Assembly (NCBI GenBank): GCA_963752225.1
Contig: CAVVXS010000016.1
Location: forward strand, 186,001 to 250,000
Source of the DNA: JBBROS01 sp963752225
Lineage (GTDB): Bacteria > Pseudomonadota > Alphaproteobacteria > Acetobacterales > Acetobacteraceae
Reading direction: 5' to 3'
Length of the DNA stretch: 64,000 bases
Translations under genes and position numbers: made by a program
Notes under the pieces: generated by a model
Databases searched by the model: none
Told to the model about the DNA's origin: nothing
What the model saw: the letters and a program-made list of their open reading frames with translations, nothing else
In this document: in pieces, positions 8,811-18,221 of the stretch
How positions within the stretch are numbered: the stretch's first letter is position 1
How the letters are laid out: each line of letters opens with the position of its first letter

Positions 8811-9661
8811 CAGGCGGCGCGGCCCTCGGCGGCCTGGACGCCCTGCGCCACCACTTCGAGCAGCGGCTTGTGCATGTGCGGGTTCGCGGCGACCACGTCG
8901 TTGCCGCCGCTGTCCTGCACCCGGCTTTCGGCGCCGGTGGCGTCGGTCACGAAGCCGCCCGCCTCGCGCACGATCAGGGCGCCGGCCGCCATATCCCAGG
9001 GCTTCAGCCCGAGCTCCCAATAGCCGTCGTAGCGCCCGGCCGCGACCCAGGCGAGGTCGAGCGCGGCGGCGCCGAACCGCCGAATCCCGGCCACTTGCGG
9101 CATCAGCGTGCCGAGCGTGCGGGCGAAGGCGAGGCGGCGCTGCGCCGACACCGCGGCGAACGGGATGCCGGTCGCGAGCAGGGCGGTCGAGAACTCGCGC
9201 CGGGCCGAAACCCGCAGGCGCTTTTCGTTGAGGAAGGCGCCGGCACCGCGCTCGGCCCAGAACATCTCGTCATGCACCGGATTGTAGATCATCCCGGCCG
9301 CGATCTCGGTCCCGCCGTCCGGAAGGCGCCGCTGCAGCGCGATCGAGATGCACCATTGCGGCACGCCGTGCAGGAAGTTGGTGGTGCCGTCCAGCGGGTC
9401 GACGATCCAACGCCAGGCCCAGGCGTCGCTGCCGCTGTGGCCGCTTTCCTCCATCAGGAACGCGTAGCCGGGCCGCGCCTTGCCCAGTTCCTCGCGCAAG
9501 GTCGCCTCGGAGCGCAGGTCGGCCTGGCTGACGAAGTCGGACGGGCCCTTGATGCTGACCTGCAGCTGCTCGACCTCGTTGAAGTCCCGCAGCAGCCGCC
9601 GCGAGGCCTTCTGCGCCGCGTTCTGCATCACCGTCATGTGCGGCGACAGGCGCAGGGCCAT
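8810..9661 (-). CDS. suhB: Inositol-1-monophosphatase family protein
   Basis: A 283-residue Mg-dependent phosphatase of the IMPase family. The metal site is visible as MEESG (Glu), WIVDPLDGTTNF (Asp-x-x-Asp) and LKPWDMAAGALIVREAGG near the C-terminus. Family members hydrolyse myo-inositol monophosphates, and SuhB also binds transcription complexes that process rRNA in enterics. It lies 11 bases downstream of efp and overlaps the OmpA-like gene by one base. It is therefore probably co-transcribed with translation and envelope genes. Length and motifs are those of a complete enzyme. Confidence 0.92.
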   Translation of the reverse strand: MALRLSPHMTVMQNAAQKASRRLLRDFNEVEQLQVSIKGPSDFVSQADLRSEATLREELGKARPGYAFLMEESGHSGSDAWAWRWIVDPLDGTTNFLHGVPQWCISIALQRRLPDGGTEIAAGMIYNPVHDEMFWAERGAGAFLNEKRLRVSARREFSTALLATGIPFAAVSAQRRLAFARTLGTLMPQVAGIRRFGAAALDLAWVAAGRYDGYWELGLKPWDMAAGALIVREAGGFVTDATGAESRVQDSGGNDVVAANPHMHKPLLEVVAQGVQAAEGRAA

Positions 9662-9672
9662 CGGCGGGGTCC

Positions 9673-10239
9673 CTAGCCTTTCGACCGCTCCACGTAGCTG
9701 CCGTCCTCGGTGCGGACCACGATCTTTTCGCCGGCCTCGACGAAGGGCGGCACCTGGGTCTTGACCCCGTTCGACAGCTTGGCGGGCTTATACGAGCTGG
9801 TGGCGGTCTGGCCCTTCACCACCGGGTCGGCCTCGACCACTTCGAGCACGACGGTGGACGGCAGGCGGACGGCGACCGGCTCGCTCTCGACCATGTCCAC
9901 GGTGACGGTCATGTTGTCCTGCAGGAACGGCGCGAGGTCGCCCAGCAGATCGACCGGAATCATGGTCTGCTCGAAGGTCTCGGGATCCATCAGCACGATG
10001 TTGTCGCCGTCGGTGTAGGAATAGGTGAAGTCGGCTTCCGACGTCTGCAGCCGCTCGACCGTGTCGGCGGTGCGCCAGCGCTCGTTGGTCTTGTTGCCGG
10101 TCTTGAGATTGCGCATCTCGACCTGGATGAAGGCGCCACCTTTGCCCGGCGTGATGATCTGCTGCTTGAGGACGGTCCAGCGGTTGCCGCCGTGGTCGAG
10201 CACCTGACCGGCGCGGATGAGGTTGGCCTGCTGCTTCAT
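9673..10239 (-). CDS. efp: Translation elongation factor P
   Basis: A 188-residue EF-P, the factor that relieves ribosome stalling at consecutive prolines. The N-terminal KOW-like domain carries TPGKGGAF, whose Lys33 is the expected modified residue at the loop tip. The next OB domain holds NERWRTADTVE and the third domain GVKTQVPPFVEAGEKI. A lysine at the tip fits the beta-lysylation route, and the EpmB-like gene lies just upstream on the same strand (40 bases apart). EpmA, which would attach the beta-lysine, is not in the window. The proteome here is rich in Pro-Pro runs (for example the OmpA-like neighbour), consistent with a need for EF-P. Confidence 0.96.
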   Translation of the reverse strand: MKQQANLIRAGQVLDHGGNRWTVLKQQIITPGKGGAFIQVEMRNLKTGNKTNERWRTADTVERLQTSEADFTYSYTDGDNIVLMDPETFEQTMIPVDLLGDLAPFLQDNMTVTVDMVESEPVAVRLPSTVVLEVVEADPVVKGQTATSSYKPAKLSNGVKTQVPPFVEAGEKIVVRTEDGSYVERSKG

Positions 10240-10278
10240 GAAACGAACCCGGACACAATGAGAAAGAGTGCCCGGTTT

Positions 10279-11298
10279 CTAGCCCGCGGGGTCCGGCCCG
10301 GCAAGCGCGTGCCGCCCGCCCCAAGGGTCGCGCACCGCGTCGTCGTCCAGATACTCCGGCCCGATCGGCACCTTGCCGTGCCCGCCCGGAATGTCCAGCA
10401 CATAGGTCGGCCAGGCCAGCCCGGTGACCCGGCCGCGCAACGACGCCAGCAGCGCCCGGCCCTCGTCGATCGGCACATGGAACCGCGCCGTACCCGGCGC
10501 CGGGTCGAGCTGATGCAGGTAGTAGGGCTTGACCCGAGCCCGCAGCATGGCGCGGAACAGGGCTTCCAGCGCCGTAGCGCTGTCGTTGACGCCGCGCAGC
10601 AGCACCGATTGGCCCAGCAGCGGCACGCCTTCGGCGCCGACCCGGCGCAGCGCCGCCACGGCTGCCGGCGTGAACTCCCGGGCATGGTTGGCGTGGACGA
10701 CGAGCCAGAGCGGGGTGTCGGTCGCCAAGGCGGCCGCGAGCGCCGGGGTGACGCGCGACGGCTCGGCGACGGGGACGCGGGTGTGGACGCGCAGCAGCTC
10801 GACGTGCGGGATGGCGGCGAGCGCCCGCAGCAGGGCGGCGAGGCGGCGCGGCGACAGCATCAGCGGGTCGCCGCCGGTCAGGATCACCTCGCGGATCGCC
10901 GGCCGGGCGCGGATGTAGTCGAGCGCCGCCGCCGTATCCGCCTCGCTCAGAACGCCGCCGCCGGGTCCGACATGCTCGCGGCGGAAGCAAAAGCGGCAGT
11001 AGACGGGGCAGAGCAGCAGCGGCTTCAGCAGCACCCGGTCCGGGTAGCGGTGGACGACGCCGGGCAGCGGCGACAGCGCGTCGTCGCCGATCGGGTCCGC
11101 GCGTTCGTGCGGGCGTGTGTCGAGCTCGGCGGCGTCGGGGACGAACTGCCGCCCGATCGGGTCGTCCGGGGTTTCGATGAGGTCGCGCACCGCCGGGGTG
11201 ATGGCGACGGCATAGCGAGCCTCGACGGCGTCGATGGTGGCGCGCTGCTCCGGCGCGATGAGGCCCGCTTCGGCGAGTCCGGCCGCGGTGCGGATCAC
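10279..11298 (-). CDS. epmB: Radical SAM lysine 2,3-aminomutase-like protein, probable EF-P lysylation enzyme EpmB
   Basis: A 339-residue radical S-adenosylmethionine protein of the KamA family. The iron-sulfur cluster motif is CPVYCRFCF (Cys97, Cys101, Cys104), followed by EVILTGGDPLML and a PLP-type region GGHGKVPIGPEYL near the C-terminus. Its length fits EpmB, which turns alpha-lysine into beta-lysine for EF-P, rather than the longer catabolic lysine aminomutases. Adjacency to efp supports this strongly. It starts at GTG, just beyond the first palindromic repeat. The alternative, a free-lysine aminomutase, is less likely from length and context. Confidence 0.85.
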   Translation of the reverse strand: MIRTAAGLAEAGLIAPEQRATIDAVEARYAVAITPAVRDLIETPDDPIGRQFVPDAAELDTRPHERADPIGDDALSPLPGVVHRYPDRVLLKPLLLCPVYCRFCFRREHVGPGGGVLSEADTAAALDYIRARPAIREVILTGGDPLMLSPRRLAALLRALAAIPHVELLRVHTRVPVAEPSRVTPALAAALATDTPLWLVVHANHAREFTPAAVAALRRVGAEGVPLLGQSVLLRGVNDSATALEALFRAMLRARVKPYYLHQLDPAPGTARFHVPIDEGRALLASLRGRVTGLAWPTYVLDIPGGHGKVPIGPEYLDDDAVRDPWGGRHALAGPDPAG

Positions 11299-11316
11299 GG
11301 CCGTGCGTCCCCGGGC

Positions 11317-11416
11317 AGGGATCCGCGGATCAAGTCCGCGGATGACGTGCTGGTACGAGATGACGTGCTGGTGCGAAAAGCGAGCACGTCATGGCCGGAC
11401 TTGATCCGGCCATCTC
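11317..11416. repeat. Compound palindromic repeat, copy 1 (left of GIY-YIG gene)
   Basis: Two self-complementary hairpins sit in opposite orientation. The left arm contains CCGCGGATCAAGTCCGCGG. The right arm, read on the other strand, contains GGCCGGATCAAGTCCGGCC. Both share ATCAAGTCC in the middle and are followed by ATGACGTGCT, so the arms can also pair with each other into a cruciform-like structure. In this copy an 18-base unit starting at 11341 (GATGACGTGCTGGTACGA) is tandemly repeated once with a single mismatch. The paired arms resemble REP/BIME-type elements. The right arm supplies an in-frame ATG (11391) for the nuclease gene. Confidence 0.8.
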
Positions 11417-11459
11417 CTGCCGGCTTGCTCCGGCGTGCCCCCCATGCTGCCGTCACGCG

Positions 11460-11747
11460 ATGGAGCCGTCTTGGGTTTACATTGTCACCAACAAACCCGG
11501 CGGCACGATCTACATCGGCGTCACCAGCAACATCGCGCAACGGGCGCACCAGCACCGGACCGGCGCCGTCCCCGGGTTCAGCACGCGGTATAACCTCGAC
11601 AAGCTGGTCTACGTAGAAGAGCACGCCTCCATGCTGGCCGCGATCCAGCGGGAGAAGACGATGAAGCATTGGCCGCGGGCGTGGAAAGTGGCGCTGATCG
11701 AGCGGGACAATCCGGATTGGGCGGATCTGTTCGAGCGGCTGTTCTGA
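11460..11747 (+). CDS. Small GIY-YIG nuclease-domain protein
   Basis: A 95-residue protein consisting of a single GIY-YIG domain. The two signature strands read WVYIVTN and TIYIGVTSN, followed by the catalytic-type arginine helix IAQRAHQHRTG. The later VYVEEH, REKTMKHWPR and WADLFERL are typical of the UPF0213/YhbQ-like single-domain group. Such proteins are thought to nick structured or branched DNA; no target is proven. I chose the ATG at 11460 because the domain begins there. The frame stays open back to an ATG inside the flanking repeat at 11391, which would give 118 residues. The gene fills the space between two copies of a palindromic repeat. Confidence 0.85.
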   Translation: MEPSWVYIVTNKPGGTIYIGVTSNIAQRAHQHRTGAVPGFSTRYNLDKLVYVEEHASMLAAIQREKTMKHWPRAWKVALIERDNPDWADLFERLF

Positions 11748-11766
11748 GCCTGGTGGGTCCCTGGGG

Positions 11767-11863
11767 AGGGATCCGCGGATCAAGTCCGCGGATGACGTGC
11801 TTGGGGGCAACGGCCCACGGCCGAACCCTCCAACGTCATGGCCGGACTTGATCCGGCCATCTC
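11767..11863. repeat. Compound palindromic repeat, copy 2 (right of GIY-YIG gene)
   Basis: Second copy of the two-hairpin element, in the same orientation as copy 1. The left hairpin CCGCGGATCAAGTCCGCGG and the mirrored right hairpin with GGCCGGACTTGATCCGGCC are identical to copy 1. The central linker differs (here about 36 bases containing CGGCCCACGGCCG) and lacks the 18-base tandem unit. It lies 19 bases after the nuclease stop codon and 18 bases before the convergent end of serB. Confidence 0.8.
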
Positions 11864-11881
11864 TCCCCGCCAGGAACGCCA

Positions 11882-12754
11882 TCACGCCACGAACTCGTCG
11901 GCCGCGTAACCCTGGACGTACAACAACGCCCGCAAGTCCGAAAACCGCACGCGCACCGGCGCTACGGCGGCGACCACCGGCTTGGCATGGAACGCCACGC
12001 CCAGCCCGGCCGCGGTGATCATCGCCGCGTCATTTGCCCCGTCGCCGACGGCCAGGCAATCCGCCGGGGAGAGGGCGGCCGCCGCAGCCAGCTCCAGCAT
12101 GGTCGCGAGCTTGGCTTCGCGGCCCAGCACCGGTTCGCCGACCCGGCCCAGCAAGACCCGGCCGTCGTCCAGCAGCGTGTTGGCCCGATGCACGTCGAAG
12201 CCGCACAGCGCCGCCACCCGGGCGGTGAACCAGGTGAACCCGCCGCTGACGAGCGCCGTGGCCGCCCCGTGCGCCCGCATCGTCTGCACCAGCGTACGCG
12301 CACCCGGGGTGAGCCGTACGCCGGCCCAGGTCCGCTCCAAGGCGTCGAGCTGCAGCCCCTCGAGCAACGCCACCCGCTCGCGCAGGGCGGCGGCGAAGTC
12401 CAGCTCGCCGTTCATGCTGCGCCGGGTGATCGCCGCGACGCGGTCGCCGACGCCGGCGAAGGCGGCCAGCTCGTCCAGGGTCTCGCCGGTCACGATCGTG
12501 CTGTCCATGTCGGCGATCAGCAGCCGCTTGCGCCGGCGTTCGGTTCCCGTGACCGCCGCGTCGACCGGGGCGTCGCCGAGTGCCGCGGCGAGCGCCGCCG
12601 GGTCGGGCGCGGCGGGGCAGGGCATCTCGACCGCGTCGCCGGGCGCCAAGGTGCGGACCGGACCGGCGCCGGCCGCCGCGGCGACCCGCGCCTGCAAGGC
12701 GGCGGTCACGGCGCCCGAGCCGTGCGGCGCCACCAGGATCAGCATGTGCGACAT
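11882..12754 (-). CDS. serB: Phosphoserine phosphatase
   Basis: A 290-residue HAD-superfamily phosphatase that makes serine from phosphoserine, the last step of the serine pathway. The nucleophile motif is ADMDSTIVTGETLDE (Asp82, Asp84). Motif II lies in ALVSGGFTWFT and the C-terminal metal motif is AVGDGANDAAMI. The N-terminal 75 residues form a degenerate ACT-like region, usual for bacterial SerB. It is transcribed away from the small gene and miaA, with about 100 bases between the divergent starts. Confidence 0.93.
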   Translation of the reverse strand: MSHMLILVAPHGSGAVTAALQARVAAAAGAGPVRTLAPGDAVEMPCPAAPDPAALAAALGDAPVDAAVTGTERRRKRLLIADMDSTIVTGETLDELAAFAGVGDRVAAITRRSMNGELDFAAALRERVALLEGLQLDALERTWAGVRLTPGARTLVQTMRAHGAATALVSGGFTWFTARVAALCGFDVHRANTLLDDGRVLLGRVGEPVLGREAKLATMLELAAAAALSPADCLAVGDGANDAAMITAAGLGVAFHAKPVVAAVAPVRVRFSDLRALLYVQGYAADEFVA

Positions 12755-12857
12755 CGGCGCGGCTCATGGCCCGGTTCGCGCCCGCCGGCAAGTCGCCCCT
12801 TGCGCGCCGGGGCCGCCCGGGAGGAGAACGGGGCGAAACGAACTTGGGGTGGCTTGG

Positions 12858-13097
12858 ATGTCGGGACACGAGCGCGGTGCGCCGGGGCTGATGCTTCAAT
12901 TCCTGTCCTGGGTGGCGATGCGGCCGCGCAGCTATGGCGAGACGATGGACGCGTGGCGTACCTCCTGCCCGAGGTTGTCGGTGTGGGAGGATGCGCTCGA
13001 GGAGGGCCTCGTCAGGCAGGAAGCGGCCGACGACGCGCGGCAGGCGGCGGCGCGCGTCGTGCTCACCGCCGAGGGCCGCGCCCGGCTGGACGCCTGA
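12858..13097 (+). CDS. Small conserved protein upstream of miaA (unknown function)
   Basis: A 79-residue protein containing MRPRSYGETMDAWRTSCPRL and WEDALEEGLV. I recognise this pattern from small uncharacterised alphaproteobacterial proteins, though I cannot name a family. The start is uncertain: ATG 12858 or ATG 12891, the latter beginning at MLQFLSWVA and closer to the core. Its stop (TGA 13095-13097) overlaps the first possible codon of miaA, which suggests translational coupling. The fold may be a small winged-helix-like unit, but no DNA-binding motif is certain. Confidence 0.65.
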   Translation: MSGHERGAPGLMLQFLSWVAMRPRSYGETMDAWRTSCPRLSVWEDALEEGLVRQEAADDARQAAARVVLTAEGRARLDA

Positions 13098-14053
13098 GGC
13101 CGCCACCGGTCCTGATCGTCGCCGGGCCGACCTGCAGCGGCAAGTCGTCGCTGGCCTTGGCGCTGGCCCGGCGGCTGCGCGGCACCGTCGTCAACGCCGA
13201 TTCGATGCAGGTCTACCGCGAGTTGCGCGTCGTCACCGCCCGCCCCGGCCCGGCCGAGGAGGCGCTGGTGCCGCATCGCCTGTACGGCATCCGCGCCGCC
13301 GCCGAGCCCGGCAGCGTCGCCTGGTGGCGCGACGAGGCGCTGCAGGCGATCGCGGCGGCTCAGGCGGAGGGGCGCGTGCCGATCCTGTGCGGCGGCACCG
13401 GGATGTACTTGGCTGCGCTCACCGGCGGCATCGCGCCGATCCCCGACCCCGGCCCGGCGGCGCGAATGGAAGCGCGGGCGTTGCTGGCGGCGATCGGCCC
13501 TGCGGCCCTGCACGCCCGGCTTGCGGCGGCCGATCCGGCGACCGCGGCCGGCCTGCGCCCCGGCGATGGCCAGCGGCTCGCCCGCGGCTGGGAGGTATGG
13601 CGAGGCACCGGAAGCGGCCTCGCCGCCTGGCAGGCGATGACGGCGCCGCAGGCGGGGGCGCGGTTTCGCATGATCCTGCTCGACCCGCCGCGGGCCGAAC
13701 TGCGCGGGGCGATCGCCGCCCGTTTCAGCGCGATGCTCGAGGCCGGCGCGCTGGACGAGGTCCGGGCCTTGCTCCGGCTCGGGCTTGCGCCCACGCTGCC
13801 GGCCATGCGCGCGCACGGGGTGCCGGAACTGGCGGCGTTTCTGCGCGGCGAGATCACCCTGGGCGAAGCCGAACGCCGGGCGGTGCTGGCCACCGGGCAA
13901 TACACAAAGCGGCAGGCAACCTGGTTCCGGCATCGCGCGCCGGTGCCGTCGGACGATACGCATATGATGCATGCGCGATTTGCAGGTCCGGAGCAATTTT
14001 CAGAAAGAGAATGGACCGATATAGAGAGTTTCGTTATCACGCGCGGTGAATAG
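13094..14053 (+). CDS. miaA: tRNA dimethylallyltransferase
   Basis: Transfers a dimethylallyl group to A37 of tRNAs that read UNN codons. The P-loop is IVAGPTCSGKSS, followed by VNADSMQVYREL, the substrate region ILCGGTGMYLAAL, and near the C-terminus QYTKRQATWFRHR. These are all landmarks of a full-length MiaA, as is the tail QFSEREWTDIESF. The start is a problem. No ATG, GTG or TTG lies between a GTG at 12983, inside the preceding small gene, and the P-loop. The best-placed codon is CTG at 13094, overlapping the preceding stop. Either a CTG start, a long N-terminal extension from GTG 12983, or a sequence error is possible. Confidence 0.9.
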   Translation: MRPPPVLIVAGPTCSGKSSLALALARRLRGTVVNADSMQVYRELRVVTARPGPAEEALVPHRLYGIRAAAEPGSVAWWRDEALQAIAAAQAEGRVPILCGGTGMYLAALTGGIAPIPDPGPAARMEARALLAAIGPAALHARLAAADPATAAGLRPGDGQRLARGWEVWRGTGSGLAAWQAMTAPQAGARFRMILLDPPRAELRGAIAARFSAMLEAGALDEVRALLRLGLAPTLPAMRAHGVPELAAFLRGEITLGEAERRAVLATGQYTKRQATWFRHRAPVPSDDTHMMHARFAGPEQFSEREWTDIESFVITRGE

Positions 14054-14072
14054 CCGCGCCGGAGGTTTGCGC

Positions 14073-15852
<1,780 letters not shown>

Positions 15853-15860
<8 letters not shown>

Positions 15861-16407
15861 CACGGCCAAAGCCGACCGCGGCCGATACGACGTCGGGCGC
15901 GGCAATGCGGGGCAGCGCTCGGCCACGATCTCCGTCTTGGTGGAGAACGAGGCCGGCGTGCTGGCGCGGGTGATCGGGTTGTTCTCGGGCCGCGGCTACA
16001 ACATCGACAGCCTGACGGTGGCGCCGGTGGACGACACCCGGAAGCTGAGCCGGATCAACGTGGTGACCTCGGGCACCGACATGGTGATCAACCAGATCAA
16101 GGCGCAGCTCGACCGCCTGGTGCCGGTGCACCGGGTGGCCGACCTGTCGCAGGAGGGGCCGCATTTGGCGCGCGAGCTGGCGATGATCAAGGTCGCGGGC
16201 GCCGGCGGCGACCGGGCCGAGGCGCTGCGCCTGGCCGACGCGTTCCGCGCCCGGGTGATCGACGCGACGACCGAAAGCTTCGTGTTCGAGCTGACCGGGG
16301 CGACCGAAAAGCTGGACGCCTTCATCGCCCTGATGCGGCCGATCGGCTTGCAGGAAGTGAGCCGGACAGGCATTGCCGCCATCGCAAGGGGCGTGCGGGT
16401 CCTGTAA
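15853..16407 (+). CDS. ilvH: Acetolactate synthase regulatory (small) subunit
   Basis: A 184-residue ACT-domain regulator that activates the catalytic subunit and confers valine feedback inhibition. The N-terminal ACT domain is clear (ISVLVENEAGVLARVIGLFS, RGYNIDSLTV). A second ferredoxin-like half covers about 105-180. It starts at TTG within the last codons of ilvB, an 8-base overlap that suggests coupled translation and 1:1 output of the two subunits. Confidence 0.94.
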
Positions 16408-16411
16408 TCGC

Positions 16412-16454
16412 GGTCTGGGGCCCGCGGCCCCAGCGGGTCGAGGGCAGCGCCCTC
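16412..16454 (+). repeat. 43-base dispersed double-hairpin repeat, copy 1
   Basis: The first hairpin is formed by TGGGGCCCGCGGCCCCA and the second by GAGGGCAGCGCCCTC, joined by GCGGGTC. A 43-base sequence of almost the same wording occurs in the opposite orientation at 58828-58870. Here it lies between ilvH and ilvC, where it could also shape the message. Confidence 0.7.
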
Positions 16455-16480
16455 GCCTTCATCAAAGGAGAATATAACCA

Positions 16481-17500
16481 ATGCGCGTGTATTACGATCG
16501 CGATGCCGACGTGAACCTGATCAAAGGCAAGAAGGTCGCGATCATCGGCTATGGCAGCCAGGGCCATGCCCACGCCAACAACCTCAAGGACAGCGGCGTC
16601 ACCGAGCTCGCCGTCGGCCTGCGCCCCGGCTCGGCCGGCGTCGCCAAGGCAGAGAACGCGGGCCTCAAGGTGATGGACCCGGCCGAATGCGCGAAGTGGG
16701 CCGACGTCATCATGGTGCTCACCCCGGACGAAGGGCAGGGCGACCTGTATCGTGAGAAGCTCGGCCCGAACATGAAGCCCGGCGCCGCACTCGCCTTCGC
16801 GCACGGCCTCAACGTGCACTTCAACCTGCTCGATCCGCGGCCCGACATCGACGTGTTCATGATCGCGCCGAAGGGCCCCGGCCATACGGTGCGCTCCGAA
16901 TACCAGCGCGGCGGCGGCGTGCCTTGCCTGGTCGCGGTCGCGCAGGACCCGTCCGGCAACGCGCTCGAGATCGCGCTCTCCTATGCCAGCGCGATCGGCG
17001 GCGGCCGGGCCGGGATCATCGAGACGACCTTCAAGGAGGAGTGCGAAACCGACCTGTTCGGCGAGCAGGTGGTGCTGTGCGGCGGCCTGGTCGAGCTGAT
17101 CAAGGGCGGCTACGAGACGCTGGTCGAGGCCGGGTACGCGCCGGAAATGGCGTATTTCGAGTGCCTGCACGAGGTGAAGCTGATCGTCGACCTGATCTAC
17201 GAAGGCGGCATTGCCAACATGAACTACTCGATCAGCAATACCGCCGAGTACGGCGAGTATGTGACCGGGCCGCGCATCATCACCGACGAGACCAAGGCGG
17301 AGATGCGCCGGGTACTGGCCGACATCCAGAGCGGCCGGTTCGCCCGCGACTGGATGCTGGAGAACCGGGTCAACCAGTCCTCCTTCAAGGCGACGCGCCG
17401 CCGCCTGGCAGAACATCCAATCGAGCAGGTCGGCGAGAAGTTGCGGGCGATGATGCCGTGGATCAGCAAGAACGCGCTGGTTGATAAGGCGAAGAACTAG
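16481..17500 (+). CDS. ilvC: Ketol-acid reductoisomerase
   Basis: A 339-residue class I enzyme for the second common step of branched-chain amino acid synthesis: isomerisation and NADPH-dependent reduction of acetolactate. The Rossmann nucleotide loop is IIGYGSQGHAHANN (from about residue 21). The metal and substrate region includes IAPKGPGHTVRSEY, ETDLFGEQ and the C-terminal NTAEYGEYVTG. A strong AAGGAGA site precedes the ATG. It follows ilvBH with one palindromic repeat between, so it may be read in the same operon or from its own promoter. Confidence 0.96.
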   Translation: MRVYYDRDADVNLIKGKKVAIIGYGSQGHAHANNLKDSGVTELAVGLRPGSAGVAKAENAGLKVMDPAECAKWADVIMVLTPDEGQGDLYREKLGPNMKPGAALAFAHGLNVHFNLLDPRPDIDVFMIAPKGPGHTVRSEYQRGGGVPCLVAVAQDPSGNALEIALSYASAIGGGRAGIIETTFKEECETDLFGEQVVLCGGLVELIKGGYETLVEAGYAPEMAYFECLHEVKLIVDLIYEGGIANMNYSISNTAEYGEYVTGPRIITDETKAEMRRVLADIQSGRFARDWMLENRVNQSSFKATRRRLAEHPIEQVGEKLRAMMPWISKNALVDKAKN

Positions 17501-17550
17501 CGATCGGTCAAACCGTTGGACACGGTGTCGGCCATCACAGGAGCCTCGCC

Positions 17551-17775
17551 GTGTCCATCTCGCGTCTGTCCCGTCCCGTCGTTCTCCTTGCCGCCGCGGC
17601 GCTCGGCCTGGCCGGCTGCGTCGCGCCGCCGCCGGCGGTGCCGCCCGGCTCGGTGCTGATGAGCGAGTCCTGTCTGGCCGGATTCTACCAGTGCCGCCTC
17701 GCCGAAGCCGGCCCGGTCGGCTCGCCCTGCGCCTGCCCGGGGCTGGGCGCGCCCTCCTACGGCACGATCCGGTAG
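17551..17775 (+). CDS. Small cysteine-containing lipoprotein
   Basis: A 74-residue predicted lipoprotein. The signal peptide MSISRLSRPVVLLAAAALG ends in the lipobox LAGC, after which a Pro-rich stretch leads to a mature part with four cysteines (ESCLAGFYQC, GSPCACPG). It starts at GTG with AGGAGC eight bases upstream. I do not recognise the family. The short mature domain with paired cysteines suggests disulfides in the periplasm. Convergent with the DUF1330 gene, 7 bases away. Confidence 0.7.
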   Translation: MSISRLSRPVVLLAAAALGLAGCVAPPPAVPPGSVLMSESCLAGFYQCRLAEAGPVGSPCACPGLGAPSYGTIR

Positions 17776-17782
17776 TCCCCGC

Positions 17783-18085
17783 TCAGGGCTCGTACTCACT
17801 CAGCAGCACCAACCGGCCGGTCGAGAGCGACTGCCGCAAGGCGATGGCCGGGGCGTAGGCTTGGCTGGCATGGAAGGCAGCCGCTGCCTCACGCGACGGG
17901 AACTCCAGGACGACGATCCGCCCCGGAAGGCCTGTCCCTTCCAGCAGCAGCGGGTCGCCGCCGCGGATCAGGAACCGTCCGCCATGCGCGGCCACCGCGT
18001 CCTCGGCCATGCGCATGTAGCCCGAAGCCGCGTAGGCTTCGGCGTCGGGAATCTCGACCAGTGCCAAAATAAAACCCTTGGCCAT
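17783..18085 (-). CDS. DUF1330 family protein
   Basis: A 100-residue protein of the dimeric alpha-beta barrel type, matching DUF1330 in wording (AKGFILALVEIPDAEAYAAS, GGRFLIRGGDP, VVLEFPSREAAAAFHAS, YAPAIALRQ). Members are small cytosolic proteins of unknown biochemical role. The ATG at 18085 is chosen because GGAGGCAAC stands just upstream; a longer frame to 18127 lacks such a site. It is divergent from the racemase-family gene. Confidence 0.85.
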   Translation of the reverse strand: MAKGFILALVEIPDAEAYAASGYMRMAEDAVAAHGGRFLIRGGDPLLLEGTGLPGRIVVLEFPSREAAAAFHASQAYAPAIALRQSLSTGRLVLLSEYEP

Positions 18086-18221
18086 TGTTGCCTCCATGCG
18101 GGTGAAGATATTACACGAGCTTGTCAACCCCGGCTTTATAGCGATTTAGTGTAACAATAGTCTCTTGCATGACCACCCTGTCACGCGCACCAAGTACGGT
18201 TTAACGGTCCGGGGGCGGCGA

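Noticed and set aside
10279..11298. Catabolic lysine 2,3-aminomutase (KamA)
   Set aside because: Protein is too short for KamA and sits beside efp, favouring EpmB.
11317..11863. CRISPR array
   Set aside because: Only two repeat copies, 450 bases apart, with a gene between; no spacer pattern.
18086..18221. TTGACA and TAATAT on the minus strand upstream of the DUF1330 gene as a promoter
   Set aside because: The two hexamers are only 8 bases apart, too close to form one promoter.
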